Source: CAG-273 sp051891195 (GTDB taxonomy: Bacteria > Bacillota > Clostridia > TANB77 > CAG-508). From it: DNA of 64,000 nucleotides. Shown in pieces: positions 33,210 through 42,424 of this stretch. Each line of letters begins with the position of its first letter. Within the stretch, counting starts at the first letter, position 1. Below the pieces are notes generated by a model. The model saw only the letters and a list, made by a program, of their open reading frames with translations. It was not told the DNA's origin and searched no databases. The stretch covers positions 14,195-78,194 of the forward strand of contig JBJFEZ010000061.1 in NCBI GenBank assembly GCA_051891195.1, read 5' to 3'. Made by a program: the position numbers and the translations under genes.

Positions 33210-33238
33210 ATTATACTCTATATTTTTTCTTTTGTCAA
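33210..33238 (-). promoter_or_regulatory. promoter of typA
   Basis: TTGACA, 17 bases, TATAAT on the minus strand; consensus in both boxes. It lies across the last codons of plsC. Confidence 0.8.
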
Positions 33239-33805
33239 CATAATAATGTTATCCATTATGTCTTTGCTAACTTTATCTAAAACTTCTTTTTCTGGTTTTG
33301 CAGTTTTAAATTCACTATAGTCTAATGGCTTTCCATAGTTTAAAGTTACTTTATGAAATGGCTTCATTGTTCCTTGAATTCCAACAGGTATTACTGGTAC
33401 TCCTGTCTTTAAAGCTAAAAATGCAGCTCCATTTTGTGCTTTTCCATTCTTCTCCATTCCATTTCTTGTTCCTTCTGGGAAAAGAGTTAATATTTGTCCT
33501 TCTTTTAATACTTTTAAAGAAAATTTTATAGACTCTAAGTCTTTTTTTCCTCTTTTTACTGGAAACACACAGCATTGTTTTGCAAACCATTTAATAAAAT
33601 TATTTTTAAATAATTCTTCCTTTGCCATAATGTAATTTAACCTTTTAGTGGAAGCAACTAAAATGGGAGGATCCCAATTTGACCTATGGTTTGCACACAT
33701 AATATATGCTCCTTCTTTTGCTATGTTTTCTTCTCCTACTTTTTTTACTCTAAAAACAATTAAATTAAATATTCTTAATAATGCAACAACTATTTTTCTA
33801 ACCAT
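33218..33805 (-). CDS. plsC: 1-acyl-sn-glycerol-3-phosphate acyltransferase
   Basis: 195 residues with the acyltransferase motifs NHRSNWDPP (HX4D) near residue 38 and FPEGTRNGM near residue 110, plus PVIPVGIQG. An N-terminal hydrophobic segment attaches it to the membrane. It makes phosphatidic acid from lysophosphatidic acid. Upstream of typA on the same strand. Confidence 0.92.
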   Translation of the reverse strand: MVRKIVVALLRIFNLIVFRVKKVGEENIAKEGAYIMCANHRSNWDPPILVASTKRLNYIMAKEELFKNNFIKWFAKQCCVFPVKRGKKDLESIKFSLKVLKEGQILTLFPEGTRNGMEKNGKAQNGAAFLALKTGVPVIPVGIQGTMKPFHKVTLNYGKPLDYSEFKTAKPEKEVLDKVSKDIMDNIIMLTKEKI

Positions 33806-33829
33806 TGATTTATATCCTTTCTATTTTAA

Positions 33830-33855
33830 GCAAAAAAACGCTTTTGTAGCGTTTA
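33830..33855 (-). terminator. terminator of the higA-like gene
   Basis: Stem AAACGC/GCGTTT with a seven-base loop followed by seven U on the minus strand; it lies just upstream of plsC and separates it. Confidence 0.65.
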
Positions 33856-33956
33856 TTCTTGTTTTTTGATATCTGCTACTAACATATGATATTATATAAC
33901 AGTTATCAAATTTTGTCTATTATTTTTGGTTTAAATATAGTTACAGTATTTGATTT

Positions 33957-34247
33957 TTATATTTGTTTTATTTCTTCAAGAGGAACTACTCTTATTGTAT
34001 ATCCCATAGGATATAATAACTTTATAAGAGTACTAGTCTGTGGAGAATTAACACATCTTTCAATTCTAGCAATAACAGGTTGCTTAATTCCACTTTTCTT
34101 ACTTAACTCTCTTTGAGTAAGTTTATTTTTCTTTCTAGCTTCAATAGTTGCTCGTATTATGTCCATTTCAAGTTTAATTTCTTCTTCTTCTGGTGTAATA
34201 TTTAATTCCTGCTCAAATTCATTCCATTTGGTAAACTTTTCACTCAT
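33957..34247 (-). CDS. higA: HigA-like XRE-family antitoxin, orphan
   Basis: Start at 34247 after GGAG (eight-base spacing); 96 residues. C-terminal HTH (KLTQRELSKKSGIKQPVIARIERCVNSPQTSTLIKLLYPMGYTIRVVPL) preceded by a helical region, as in HigA2-type antitoxins. These bind their own promoter and neutralise a RelE-fold HigB encoded just upstream. Here the upstream gene is missing; only a few codons resembling both HigB ends are left (34249-34295). It probably still binds the palindrome GATAAC-N6-GTTATC in its promoter. Confidence 0.8.
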   Translation of the reverse strand: MSEKFTKWNEFEQELNITPEEEEIKLEMDIIRATIEARKKNKLTQRELSKKSGIKQPVIARIERCVNSPQTSTLIKLLYPMGYTIRVVPLEEIKQI

Positions 34248-34248
34248 T

Positions 34249-34295
34249 TCATTCACTCCTTCTTCTATAATCTTCAAATATCATATATCGTACAT
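34249..34295 (-). pseudogene. possible internally deleted higB
   Basis: After GAGGAG, an ATG opens MYDI (a common HigB start, M-Y-x-I), and in another frame FEDYRRRSE ends two bases before the higA start, resembling a HigB C-terminus (…EDYxRR). About 15 codons survive of the usual hundred. Weak, but position and ribosome site agree. Confidence 0.35.
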
Positions 34296-34321
34296 ATAGT
34301 ATCTCCTCTTATATTATATTT

Positions 34322-34351
34322 ATGATAACATATTAGTTATCGTATTGTCAA
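34322..34351 (-). promoter_or_regulatory. promoter and operator of the higBA-type locus
   Basis: TTGACA, 18 bases, TATCAT. The spacer and -10 include the inverted repeat GATAAC TAATAT GTTATC (34324-34341), suited to autorepression by the XRE protein. The rest of the gap to 34555 is AT-rich with a terminator at 34508. Confidence 0.65.
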
Positions 34352-34507
34352 TGTTTTTATTTTCAATTCATATCTTTTTGGGATTTTTTACAGAATATTT
34401 GAAAAAAAATAAAATGAATAGAATAAAATAATAATTATTATTTTAATAGCTTTTATATTATTAGTCAATAAAAATCGTTAGACAAATTTCTACAAAATTT
34501 TACAACT

Positions 34508-34540
34508 AAAAAAGAATGCTGTTATTTAGCATTCTTTTTT
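34508..34540. terminator. terminator of the polysaccharide operon
   Basis: Stem AAAAAAGAATGCT/AGCATTCTTTTTT with a seven-base loop, just beyond the LCP gene stop. Confidence 0.85.
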
Positions 34541-34555
34541 TGCTTTATTCCAATG

Positions 34556-36031
34556 TTATTCTCCTAATATTTCATTAATTTTTTCTTTAGCTGCATTTAC
34601 AGATGTAGAACTAGGAATCATTGTATATAGTAGTTGACTACCCATAGAATAAGTAGGATTACTTGCTCCTGTTCCTGTTAAGCTATTTGTTTTAATTGTC
34701 CACGAAGACATACTGTTTATTTGGTCTTTTACTAATTTGCTTATATCATCTTGGTCAATATTTGTTTGAAAACTACCTTTTAAAGAGTCTAAAATACTTG
34801 TATATTTTGTTAGTATTGTAGTACTATTTAATACTTTTTTCATTATAGCTTCAATTACAGCTTGTTGATTTTTTATTCTTTGATTGTCTCCATCTGCAAA
34901 AGAATATCTTTCTCTACTAAAAGCTAACGCTTCTTCTCCATTTAAATGATTATATCCTTTTTCAAAATGATGTCTTTGTGCAGTAAAATTATAGTCTGAG
35001 TAAACATCTATACCACCTAAAGTATCTACTAATTTAATAACAGTTGTAAAATTAACCCTTACATAATAGTTTATTTCAGTATCTAGTAAATCTTCTACTG
35101 TTGAAACAGTTTCGTTTATTCCATAAATTCCAGAGTGTGTTAATTTGTCTTTAGCTTGTTTACTGTGTAATGTAACATAATAATCTCTAGGAATTGATGT
35201 TAGTAAAACTGTATGTGTTTTAGTATTTATAGTTGCTAAAATATTTGCATCACTTCTTGATACATTACTAATGTTTCCTGTTGTATCTATTCCGCTTATA
35301 TATACGTTAAATATTCCACTTTCAACACTATACTTTGAATTAGTGTTTTCTACTTTTGAAGAAACTTGTAATTCGTGTTTTTCTGTATATAGAATTTTAG
35401 TTTTTCCCTTAAATTCTTTAATTTCATCACTAAGCATACTGTATTGTGTTGCACTTACCAATATAACATCAATTTTATTTTCTAGTAATTCATTTCCTAA
35501 GTTTGTTAGATTGTCCACTGTATTAAATGTTACACTTACTTTTTGTTCTATTTTTGTTTTTACATCTTCTTCTACTTGGAACATATATACTTCTTCGTTC
35601 TTAATGTCTTCTATTTTTTCATAACTACTATCTTTTCTTACAACTACATAATATTCATCTGTTTCTTTTACTTCTTGTAATATATTACCCAAAAAGCCTA
35701 TAGTTGCTAATGCGTAGTTAGTTGCATATGCATATATTCCTGAAACAAATAATATAATTATAAAGCAAAATATAGTTAGTTTATATGTTCTATGCCTTTT
35801 TAACAGTCCTATTATCATAGCTAAAGTAAATATTATTTCTGCTATTGTAAATATAGCAATTACCCAACCTGGTAGCAAATTTAATTTTAATATTGAAATA
35901 TAAAAAATTATTGTAATTACAAAAAATGCAAATGCAATTACTTTTAAAAAAGCATCTAAAGTTTTATTTCTTTTTTTTCTCCTTCTTGAAGTGTTACCTT
36001 CTTGAGTTTTCATTCTTTTACCTTCGCTCAT
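34556..36031 (-). CDS. LytR-CpsA-Psr (LCP) family cell-wall glycopolymer ligase
   Basis: 491 residues. A basic N-terminus, three membrane spans (AFAFFVITIIFYISIL; VIAIFTIAEIIFTLAMIIGLL; FCFIIILFVSGIYAYAT), an extracellular region resembling a solute-binding fold (YYVVVRKDSSYEKIEDIKNEE... ENKIDVILVSATQYSML), then the LCP catalytic domain: NVYISGIDTTG, SRSDANILATIN, LLTSIPRDYYV, and RVNFTTVIKLVDTLGGIDVYSD, with EALAFSRERYSFADGDNQRIKNQQ. LCP enzymes move lipid-linked glycopolymers onto peptidoglycan. As the last gene of the cluster it should attach the polysaccharide made by the genes upstream. Confidence 0.9.
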   Translation of the reverse strand: MSEGKRMKTQEGNTSRRRKKRNKTLDAFLKVIAFAFFVITIIFYISILKLNLLPGWVIAIFTIAEIIFTLAMIIGLLKRHRTYKLTIFCFIIILFVSGIYAYATNYALATIGFLGNILQEVKETDEYYVVVRKDSSYEKIEDIKNEEVYMFQVEEDVKTKIEQKVSVTFNTVDNLTNLGNELLENKIDVILVSATQYSMLSDEIKEFKGKTKILYTEKHELQVSSKVENTNSKYSVESGIFNVYISGIDTTGNISNVSRSDANILATINTKTHTVLLTSIPRDYYVTLHSKQAKDKLTHSGIYGINETVSTVEDLLDTEINYYVRVNFTTVIKLVDTLGGIDVYSDYNFTAQRHHFEKGYNHLNGEEALAFSRERYSFADGDNQRIKNQQAVIEAIMKKVLNSTTILTKYTSILDSLKGSFQTNIDQDDISKLVKDQINSMSSWTIKTNSLTGTGASNPTYSMGSQLLYTMIPSSTSVNAAKEKINEILGE

Positions 36032-36050
36032 TTTTCCTCCTTTTTATTAG

Positions 36051-37163
36051 TTATTTCTCTATTAACTTCATATATATTTCTTTCATATATTCTACATTGT
36101 CTAACCAATTATAATTTTCAACAACTCTTTTTCTAGCATTTTTTCCAAATCTTATTCTTAATTCTTTATCTCTTAAGAGCTTTTCTATATTAGTTGCTAT
36201 TTGATCAATATTTTTTCTTTCTATAATATATCCAGTTTCATTGTTTACCATTACTTCTGAAAATCCGTCAACATCTGTTGCGATTATTGGAAGTTCACAG
36301 GCCATTGCTTCTACTACAGCAACTCCAAAACTTTCACTATTTAGAATACTTGTAGCACAAAACACATCAAGTTCACTTAGTTTTTCAGGTACTATATCAT
36401 TTGGTATTGCTCCCATAAAAAAAACTTGTTTGCTTAAATTGTTTCGCTTAACTAAATTTTCGAGCTCTTCTCTCTGGTTTCCTTTTCCATATATATATAA
36501 CTTTATAGAATCAGCCAATGATTTTTCTCCATTTGTGTTTAGCTTATCTATTAACTTTTTTACTCCTAGTATTAAATATTCTATTCCATATTTTTTTTCT
36601 AATTTTTTTATATTTCCGATATTAAAATCATTATCCTCTCTTTTACATTCACGCTTTTTAAATTTTTCTATGTCAACACCGAATGGTGTAATAAAAATTT
36701 CTTTTTTTAAGTTTGGAAATTGCCTTTTTAATTCGTTAGCCATTACATTACTAGTAGAAGCTATAAGGTCTGCTTTCATCACATTTTTTTCTAAAATTCT
36801 CCTTTTTATTTTAGATTCATTAGGAAAATCATAAACATCACTCCCCCATATAGATAGCAATATAGGTTTTGTATTTGAAATTCTAGCTAAAGTACCATAG
36901 CCACTTGCATAATGTACATTTACTATGTTTGGATTTATATTTTTATATATTTTTTTTAATTGAACCATATTTAAATAATATCCCACTGGAGCTTTATATT
37001 TTAATTCATGTAATATTACTTCCTGCTTAATATTATCAATATTAGGCTTATGATTTCTACAATAAACAAGGTGTACTTCAAATTCATCTGATAATGAATT
37101 CACCCATTTAACAGTATGAATACTATTTGCTGCTGATATAAACATTACTTTAATTTTTTCCAT
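36051..37163 (-). CDS. glycosyltransferase family 4
   Basis: About 370 residues if started at 37163 (MEKIKVMFISAANSIHTVKW), where the family's N-terminal beta strand begins. A longer frame opens at 37268 by a four-base ATGA overlap with the gene before, without a ribosome site. GT-B fold: the C-terminal nucleotide-sugar domain has FGVDIEKF, YGKGNQREELENL, VFFMGAIPNDIVPEKL and the E-x7-E motif ESFGVAVVEAMACELPIIATD. It should add one sugar to the growing lipid-linked repeat unit in the cytoplasm. The sugar cannot be told. Confidence 0.88.
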   Translation of the reverse strand: MEKIKVMFISAANSIHTVKWVNSLSDEFEVHLVYCRNHKPNIDNIKQEVILHELKYKAPVGYYLNMVQLKKIYKNINPNIVNVHYASGYGTLARISNTKPILLSIWGSDVYDFPNESKIKRRILEKNVMKADLIASTSNVMANELKRQFPNLKKEIFITPFGVDIEKFKKRECKREDNDFNIGNIKKLEKKYGIEYLILGVKKLIDKLNTNGEKSLADSIKLYIYGKGNQREELENLVKRNNLSKQVFFMGAIPNDIVPEKLSELDVFCATSILNSESFGVAVVEAMACELPIIATDVDGFSEVMVNNETGYIIERKNIDQIATNIEKLLRDKELRIRFGKNARKRVVENYNWLDNVEYMKEIYMKLIEK

Positions 37164-37264
37164 TCGTTTCTTGTCGTATAATAACTTAAGTATATTATAC
37201 TCCCCTTTCTTTCTTTCTTTATTTATTTTTATATATATAATTTTAATACCAATGAATGGTTTTA

Positions 37265-38377
37265 TCATTTTAAGTCATTTATAACTTTATTAGCCCTTGC
37301 ACTCCAAGTATTATTTTTCACAACTATTTTTTGATTGTTTTTTATATTTTCTATTTCTTCTTTATTGTTTTTTAAATAATCTAATATTTTTTTAATTTCT
37401 TCTTCTTTGCATTCTATTGTCCAACCTATATTATTATTTTCTACAAACTTTCCTCCAACACTTCCTTTAGTGGCTATTATAGGTTTATTATAAGCTAAGT
37501 ATTCAAATAATTTTATTGGCATTGCAATTCTCATATATTCATTTTTTTCAAATACCAAACTACATACATCTGCCTCTTCATAATATTTTTTTAGTTCTTC
37601 ATTTCCTGCATGAACAATTTTTATATTATCATCTATATATTTACTAAGCTTGTATTTCATTTTTTCCCATTCTGGCTCTCTACAACAGACAGTAAAATTT
37701 ATATCTTTCTCTTTTTTTATCATTTTAAACATTTTTTCAAAATTGTATACATCCTCAGATATTCCTCCAACATAAAAAATATTTAACATTTCATTATCTT
37801 TCTTTATTTCTTTTATTGGTATAATATCGCATCCAGGCGGAAGTTCATCAATAATGTATCTTACATTGTTTACATTTTTATAAGGTAAATATTGAAGTAC
37901 TTGATCTGAAGCTAAATATAAGTAGTCTAATAGTTTTCTATATTGATATAAATCATATTTATAGAAAAGTACTGAAGGAATCCTCTTCCAAAATACTACA
38001 TTCTTTTTGTATGGTTTAAACATCCAATGCATATCTCTATAAAATAGTCCTATCTTTATTCCTCTTTTTTGGCAATATTTTATAAAAGAAAAGTCTAACA
38101 TCGGATGTAATGGTAAATGATGTCTTTCTGTCAATAAGGTAGGCATAGTACTACTTTCCGAGTATAGAAAATCATAGTTAACCCCATTTTTTATATTTTG
38201 CTTAATCTGTTTAATTTGCTTTTTCCTATCTTTCGCATATCCCATAACTATGTCTACTATATATCCATTTTCTTTAAATCCTTCTATCATTTTTAATGGC
38301 CTTATATTTGAACCTGATTTTTTATTAATGTCTATATGATTAGGAATATGAAAAATACATCTTTTTTGATTGATCAC
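37265..38377 (-). CDS. glycosyltransferase (GT-B fold)
   Basis: 370 residues; the start is a GTG eight bases after GGAGG. N-terminal domain begins RCIFHIPNHIDINKKSGSNIRP; the C-terminal half has LNIFYVGGISEDVYNF, VHAGNEELKKYYEEADVC and IAMPIKLFEYLAYNKPIIATKG, typical of GT1/GT4-type enzymes. It works with the neighbouring transferases on the repeat unit. Overlaps the next gene by four bases. Confidence 0.8.
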   Translation of the reverse strand: MINQKRCIFHIPNHIDINKKSGSNIRPLKMIEGFKENGYIVDIVMGYAKDRKKQIKQIKQNIKNGVNYDFLYSESSTMPTLLTERHHLPLHPMLDFSFIKYCQKRGIKIGLFYRDMHWMFKPYKKNVVFWKRIPSVLFYKYDLYQYRKLLDYLYLASDQVLQYLPYKNVNNVRYIIDELPPGCDIIPIKEIKKDNEMLNIFYVGGISEDVYNFEKMFKMIKKEKDINFTVCCREPEWEKMKYKLSKYIDDNIKIVHAGNEELKKYYEEADVCSLVFEKNEYMRIAMPIKLFEYLAYNKPIIATKGSVGGKFVENNNIGWTIECKEEEIKKILDYLKNNKEEIENIKNNQKIVVKNNTWSARANKVINDLK

Positions 38378-38411
38378 CTAATTATCCTCCAATTTTTATA
38401 TTTTGCTTTTA

Positions 38412-39686
38412 CTAGCTTTTTATTTTTTTCAATATTATGTCTTTAATAATGTAAAAATCTTCTTTTTTAGGGATCAATAGCTCTTTTATAGTAATTCCGT
38501 CTTTTTTTAATAATATTATATAAGTTACTCCATAAACTATATAAGCTATTGTTGATGCTATAGCAGCTCCATTAACCCCTATTCTTGGAACAAATATTGA
38601 ATTTAAAATTATATTAATTATTAGTACCATTCCTGAAACTTTTAAATGTATCTTAGTTCTTCCATCAGTACAAAAATATGCTGGCGCTACTTTTCCAATT
38701 GCTACAAATGAAATTCCAAGCAATAATATAACCATTAACCCACCGGATTGTTCATATTCACTTCCATACAATATTGTAACAAGTGGTTTGCATAATATAC
38801 CTATTATGCATATAATTAAAGTTATATAAAAAGCAAATTTTATTATTTGAGCAGATATATGCTTTCTTTCTTCCTTTCTACAGCTATATAGTTTTCCTTC
38901 AAATGCTGATTTAATTGAATCGGGAAAAATAAAAGCTAAGTCTGCCAAATGAACAGCAATTGAATAGATTCCAAGTTGTGAATTTCCTAAAGTCTGTCTT
39001 ACATATATTTGATCAACTCTATAGTTTAGATATATAAATAATCCAGCTAAATATAATGGCATCCCATATTTTAGTTCTTCTATTATTATTTTTTTATTAA
39101 TACTAAATTTATATTTAATTTTTAATATTTTTAGTAATATTACTAACCTTACAACTTCTAATATCGCATATAATATTGACAAATTAAATATGTTTAACAT
39201 ATTTATATAATATAGTCCAATGATTAAAAGACTTTTTAATATGTATATCAGAATGAAATATTTATTATATACATATATATTTTCTTCTGCCACATATATT
39301 GTTACAAAAAAATTACTAAACAATAGTGATATTGCATAAATAAGCCAAATAATCATTAATATATATATATTATTTGAAAATATTATATGTTTAAATAATA
39401 TAATTGCAATCACATATATCGTACTTAATATCAATAAAGCACTAATATTAGTATTTATAATGTCCTGCTTATCAAAATCTGTCTTTTTTATAAAATAACT
39501 CATAGAGCTAGTTATTGCTATTCCTCCATAACCAGCAATTATTCCAAAAATCAAAGTATAATATGAAAATTGTCCTTGATTTTCTGTTCCAAGCCCTCTT
39601 GCTAGTAAAATACTAGTAAAAAATCCCATTATAATTGTAGTTATTTGTAAAGCCAAATTACTAATTATATTTTTTTTAAACTTCAT
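38412..39686 (-). CDS. wzx: Wzx-type polysaccharide flippase
   Basis: 424 residues with about twelve membrane helices; the N-terminus FKKNIISNLALQITTIIMGFFTSILLARGLGTENQG is the standard start of MATE/Wzx-like O-antigen flippases. It should turn the undecaprenyl-linked repeat unit to the outside. The start lies inside the end of wzy (11-bp overlap), so the two are coupled. Confidence 0.9.
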   Translation of the reverse strand: MKFKKNIISNLALQITTIIMGFFTSILLARGLGTENQGQFSYYTLIFGIIAGYGGIAITSSMSYFIKKTDFDKQDIINTNISALLILSTIYVIAIILFKHIIFSNNIYILMIIWLIYAISLLFSNFFVTIYVAEENIYVYNKYFILIYILKSLLIIGLYYINMLNIFNLSILYAILEVVRLVILLKILKIKYKFSINKKIIIEELKYGMPLYLAGLFIYLNYRVDQIYVRQTLGNSQLGIYSIAVHLADLAFIFPDSIKSAFEGKLYSCRKEERKHISAQIIKFAFYITLIICIIGILCKPLVTILYGSEYEQSGGLMVILLLGISFVAIGKVAPAYFCTDGRTKIHLKVSGMVLIINIILNSIFVPRIGVNGAAIASTIAYIVYGVTYIILLKKDGITIKELLIPKKEDFYIIKDIILKKIKS

Positions 39687-41049
39687 CTCGTTTTCTCCAT
39701 ATATTTTCTAGTTTATTTACTAATTTTTCACTTGATAATATCTTTATTCCATATATAACTATTATCATAATTAAAAATTGAATATTATATAAAAATTCGA
39801 CAATTCCTCCTTGTAATACAGTTGTAAAAATTATAAAAGATTCTACATATAAAATTATATTTAATGGAGTTTTTTTGGATTTTAAATATATGCATAATAT
39901 TGCTGAAAATAATACTCCTACTAATATTGGTGATATCACTACTCCAAAGAATCCAAAATTCGCATATGCTTCTCCTATAAAAGCTGTGCTCATAACTCCT
40001 GCTGTTCCATTTTTTATTGCTTCTTTATTATATGTCTCCATTAATACTCTTCCAGATCTTATATCATATTCGCCACTTCCAAATAATACTGATGTAAATG
40101 GTGGAAAACTATGTCCATATAGATAATTAACCTCTGACGGAAATGTATTAAAATGTAAGAACATTGTCCCCGCTTGTGTAATTAATATTCTTGATAAAGG
40201 TCCATTAGAAAGTGATATTAAGTCTCCATTATAGTTATATATTATACAATATAATATTACTATTAAAATTATAGTTACCATTATATATGGTATTATTTTT
40301 CTAAATTTCGCCGTATTTCCCAACATTATTTCTATGATAAAAAAGTAACATATATAATATATTATTGGTGCCTTTGAGAAATCATAAGTTTTTATAAATA
40401 TATTTAAAATAAATGAAATAATAAATAATAACTTCCATTTTTTTTCTTTGGTCGTTCTCATATATATATATGCAATATAAGATAAAATTGGTGTTATTGT
40501 TAACATTATTATATTTTTTATGTATTGATTTCCATTAAAATTTCTTCCTATATTAATTCTTTCTGTTGCAAAATCAAAATTAGGATCAAAATATTTTAAA
40601 AAAGGAATATATCCAATACATATAAATACATATATTGTTGCTATTAAACATATTATTAATCCTACAAGCACTAATATATATATTTTTTTTCTAGTATTCT
40701 CTTCTTCAATGTCAACTTTAGAATTAATATTTCTTGTGTATAGTTCATTTATGTTAGTTATTTTAAAAATAAATTTATTCGCAATAATTATTATACAAGG
40801 TAAAACTATCATAGTATATGCCATAGCCCAATACGTAATATTTATAACACTATTATTACTTATTTTTTGAATCAAATAGTGATCTCTAAATCCTAAATAT
40901 ACTAATGTTATCCCTATAAATTCAAATATCATTAAGCTATAAAAGGCAAAGCTAGAAATATTTATTAAATTAATTTTTAAATTTCCAGATGCCTTTTTAA
41001 ACAACAGTGCACTTAAAATAATTACAATAGTTGATATAATATAATTCAT
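39676..41049 (-). CDS. wzy: Wzy-type O-antigen/oligosaccharide polymerase
   Basis: 457 residues, about ten to twelve membrane helices with a large periplasm-side loop near residues 280-345 (GPLSRILITQAGTMFLHFNTFP, YDIRSGRVLMETYNKE), then GAYANFG-like EAYANFGFFGVVISPILVG, the pattern of oligosaccharide repeat unit polymerases. It joins repeat units delivered by Wzx. Low conservation is usual, so the call rests on topology and position. Confidence 0.8.
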   Translation of the reverse strand: MNYIISTIVIILSALLFKKASGNLKINLINISSFAFYSLMIFEFIGITLVYLGFRDHYLIQKISNNSVINITYWAMAYTMIVLPCIIIIANKFIFKITNINELYTRNINSKVDIEEENTRKKIYILVLVGLIICLIATIYVFICIGYIPFLKYFDPNFDFATERINIGRNFNGNQYIKNIIMLTITPILSYIAYIYMRTTKEKKWKLLFIISFILNIFIKTYDFSKAPIIYYICYFFIIEIMLGNTAKFRKIIPYIMVTIILIVILYCIIYNYNGDLISLSNGPLSRILITQAGTMFLHFNTFPSEVNYLYGHSFPPFTSVLFGSGEYDIRSGRVLMETYNKEAIKNGTAGVMSTAFIGEAYANFGFFGVVISPILVGVLFSAILCIYLKSKKTPLNIILYVESFIIFTTVLQGGIVEFLYNIQFLIMIIVIYGIKILSSEKLVNKLENIWRKRDEV

Positions 41050-41098
41050 TTTTTGATTTTTCTCCTATATTTTTTACCTTTGTTACTAATAGTAGTCA

Positions 41099-42421
41099 TT
41101 ATAATAATTCGATATTATCTCTATTTTTTATATTTTTCATAGCATTTCTTGTATCAAAAATTGCTTTTGCATTTTTTTGTATCATTTCATAGTCAAAATT
41201 ACTATGGGCAGCTGTAAATATAACTAAATCAGCTTCCATTACTTTGTTCTTGTCTATTTTTTCTAGTCCTTTGTGTACTTGTCCTTTATATTTATATTCA
41301 GGAATCCATGGGTCATAAAAATCTACGTTTGCACCTTCTCTTTGCAATATTTCAATTACTCTTAAAGCTGGACTTTCTCTATAATCATCAATATCATTTT
41401 TATAAGCAACACCAAGTACTAAAACTTTTGATCCATTTAATGCTTTTTGGAATCTTAGACTTAACATTCTACTTGCTCTTTCTACACAATACTCAGGCAT
41501 TCTGTCATTGATAATTCCAGATGCTTGTATTAATGATGTATGAAAACCATATTCTCTAGCTTTCCAATCTAAATAATATGGATCTAGTGGAATACAGTGT
41601 CCTCCTAGTCCTGGTCCTGGATAAAATGCTTGAAAACCGTAAGGTTTTGTTTTAGCTGCATCTACTACTTCCCATAAACTAATTTTCATCTTTTCACATA
41701 ACATAGCAAGTTCATTTACTAATCCAATATTAATATTTCTATAAGTATTTTCTAATATTTTTTCCATTTCTGCTACTGCTGGTGATGAGACTTCATATAC
41801 ATCAGCACCAAGTACTGCTCTATACATTTTTGAAATTACTTCTGTTGCTTCTTTTCCAATCGCTCCTACCACTTTTGGAGTGTTTTTAGTTTTATAATAT
41901 ACATTGCCTGGGTCAACCCTTTCTGGTGAAAATCCCAAATAAAAATCTTCTCCACATTTTAATCCAGAGCCTTCTTCTAAAATTGGTTTAATTAATTCTT
42001 CTGTTGTTCCTGGATAAGTTGTAGATTCTAAAACTACCATAGTTTCTTTACTTAAATGTTTTGATATTGCTTTAGCACTATTTTCAACATAACTAATATC
42101 TGGTTGTTGATGCTCATCTAATGGTGTTGGTACACAAATAGCAATAAAGTCTACATCTTTAATAAATGAAAAATCCGTCGTTGCTTTTAGCATTCCATTT
42201 TCTACTAATTCTTTTAAATCACTATCTACAACATCCCCAATATAATTATGTCCTTCATTTACCATTTTGACTTTTGCATCCTGTACATCAAATCCTATTG
42301 TCTTAAATCCTGCTTTTGCTTTTTCAACAGCAAGAGGTAATCCTACATATCCTAAACCTACTACTCCTACAATAATTTCTTTGTTTTCAATTTTTTTAGT
42401 TAAGTTTTCTTTCATTCCCAT
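41099..42421 (-). CDS. wbpA: UDP-N-acetylglucosamine 6-dehydrogenase (WbpA-like)
   Basis: 440 residues. NAD-binding GVVGLGYVGLPLAVEKAKAG at the N-terminus; VVLESTTYPGTTEELI; GFSPERVDPGN, typical of UDP-HexNAc dehydrogenases; catalytic cysteine in GGHCIPLDPYYL; C-terminal VLGVAYKNDIDDYRESPALRVIEIL. It oxidises C6 of UDP-GlcNAc to the uronic acid in two NAD-dependent steps. With the oxidoreductase and aminotransferase of this cluster it forms the first steps to UDP-2,3-diamino-uronic acids, as in Pseudomonas WbpA-WbpB-WbpE. Confidence 0.88.
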   Translation of the reverse strand: MGMKENLTKKIENKEIIVGVVGLGYVGLPLAVEKAKAGFKTIGFDVQDAKVKMVNEGHNYIGDVVDSDLKELVENGMLKATTDFSFIKDVDFIAICVPTPLDEHQQPDISYVENSAKAISKHLSKETMVVLESTTYPGTTEELIKPILEEGSGLKCGEDFYLGFSPERVDPGNVYYKTKNTPKVVGAIGKEATEVISKMYRAVLGADVYEVSSPAVAEMEKILENTYRNINIGLVNELAMLCEKMKISLWEVVDAAKTKPYGFQAFYPGPGLGGHCIPLDPYYLDWKAREYGFHTSLIQASGIINDRMPEYCVERASRMLSLRFQKALNGSKVLVLGVAYKNDIDDYRESPALRVIEILQREGANVDFYDPWIPEYKYKGQVHKGLEKIDKNKVMEADLVIFTAAHSNFDYEMIQKNAKAIFDTRNAMKNIKNRDNIELL

Positions 42422-42424
42422 TTT

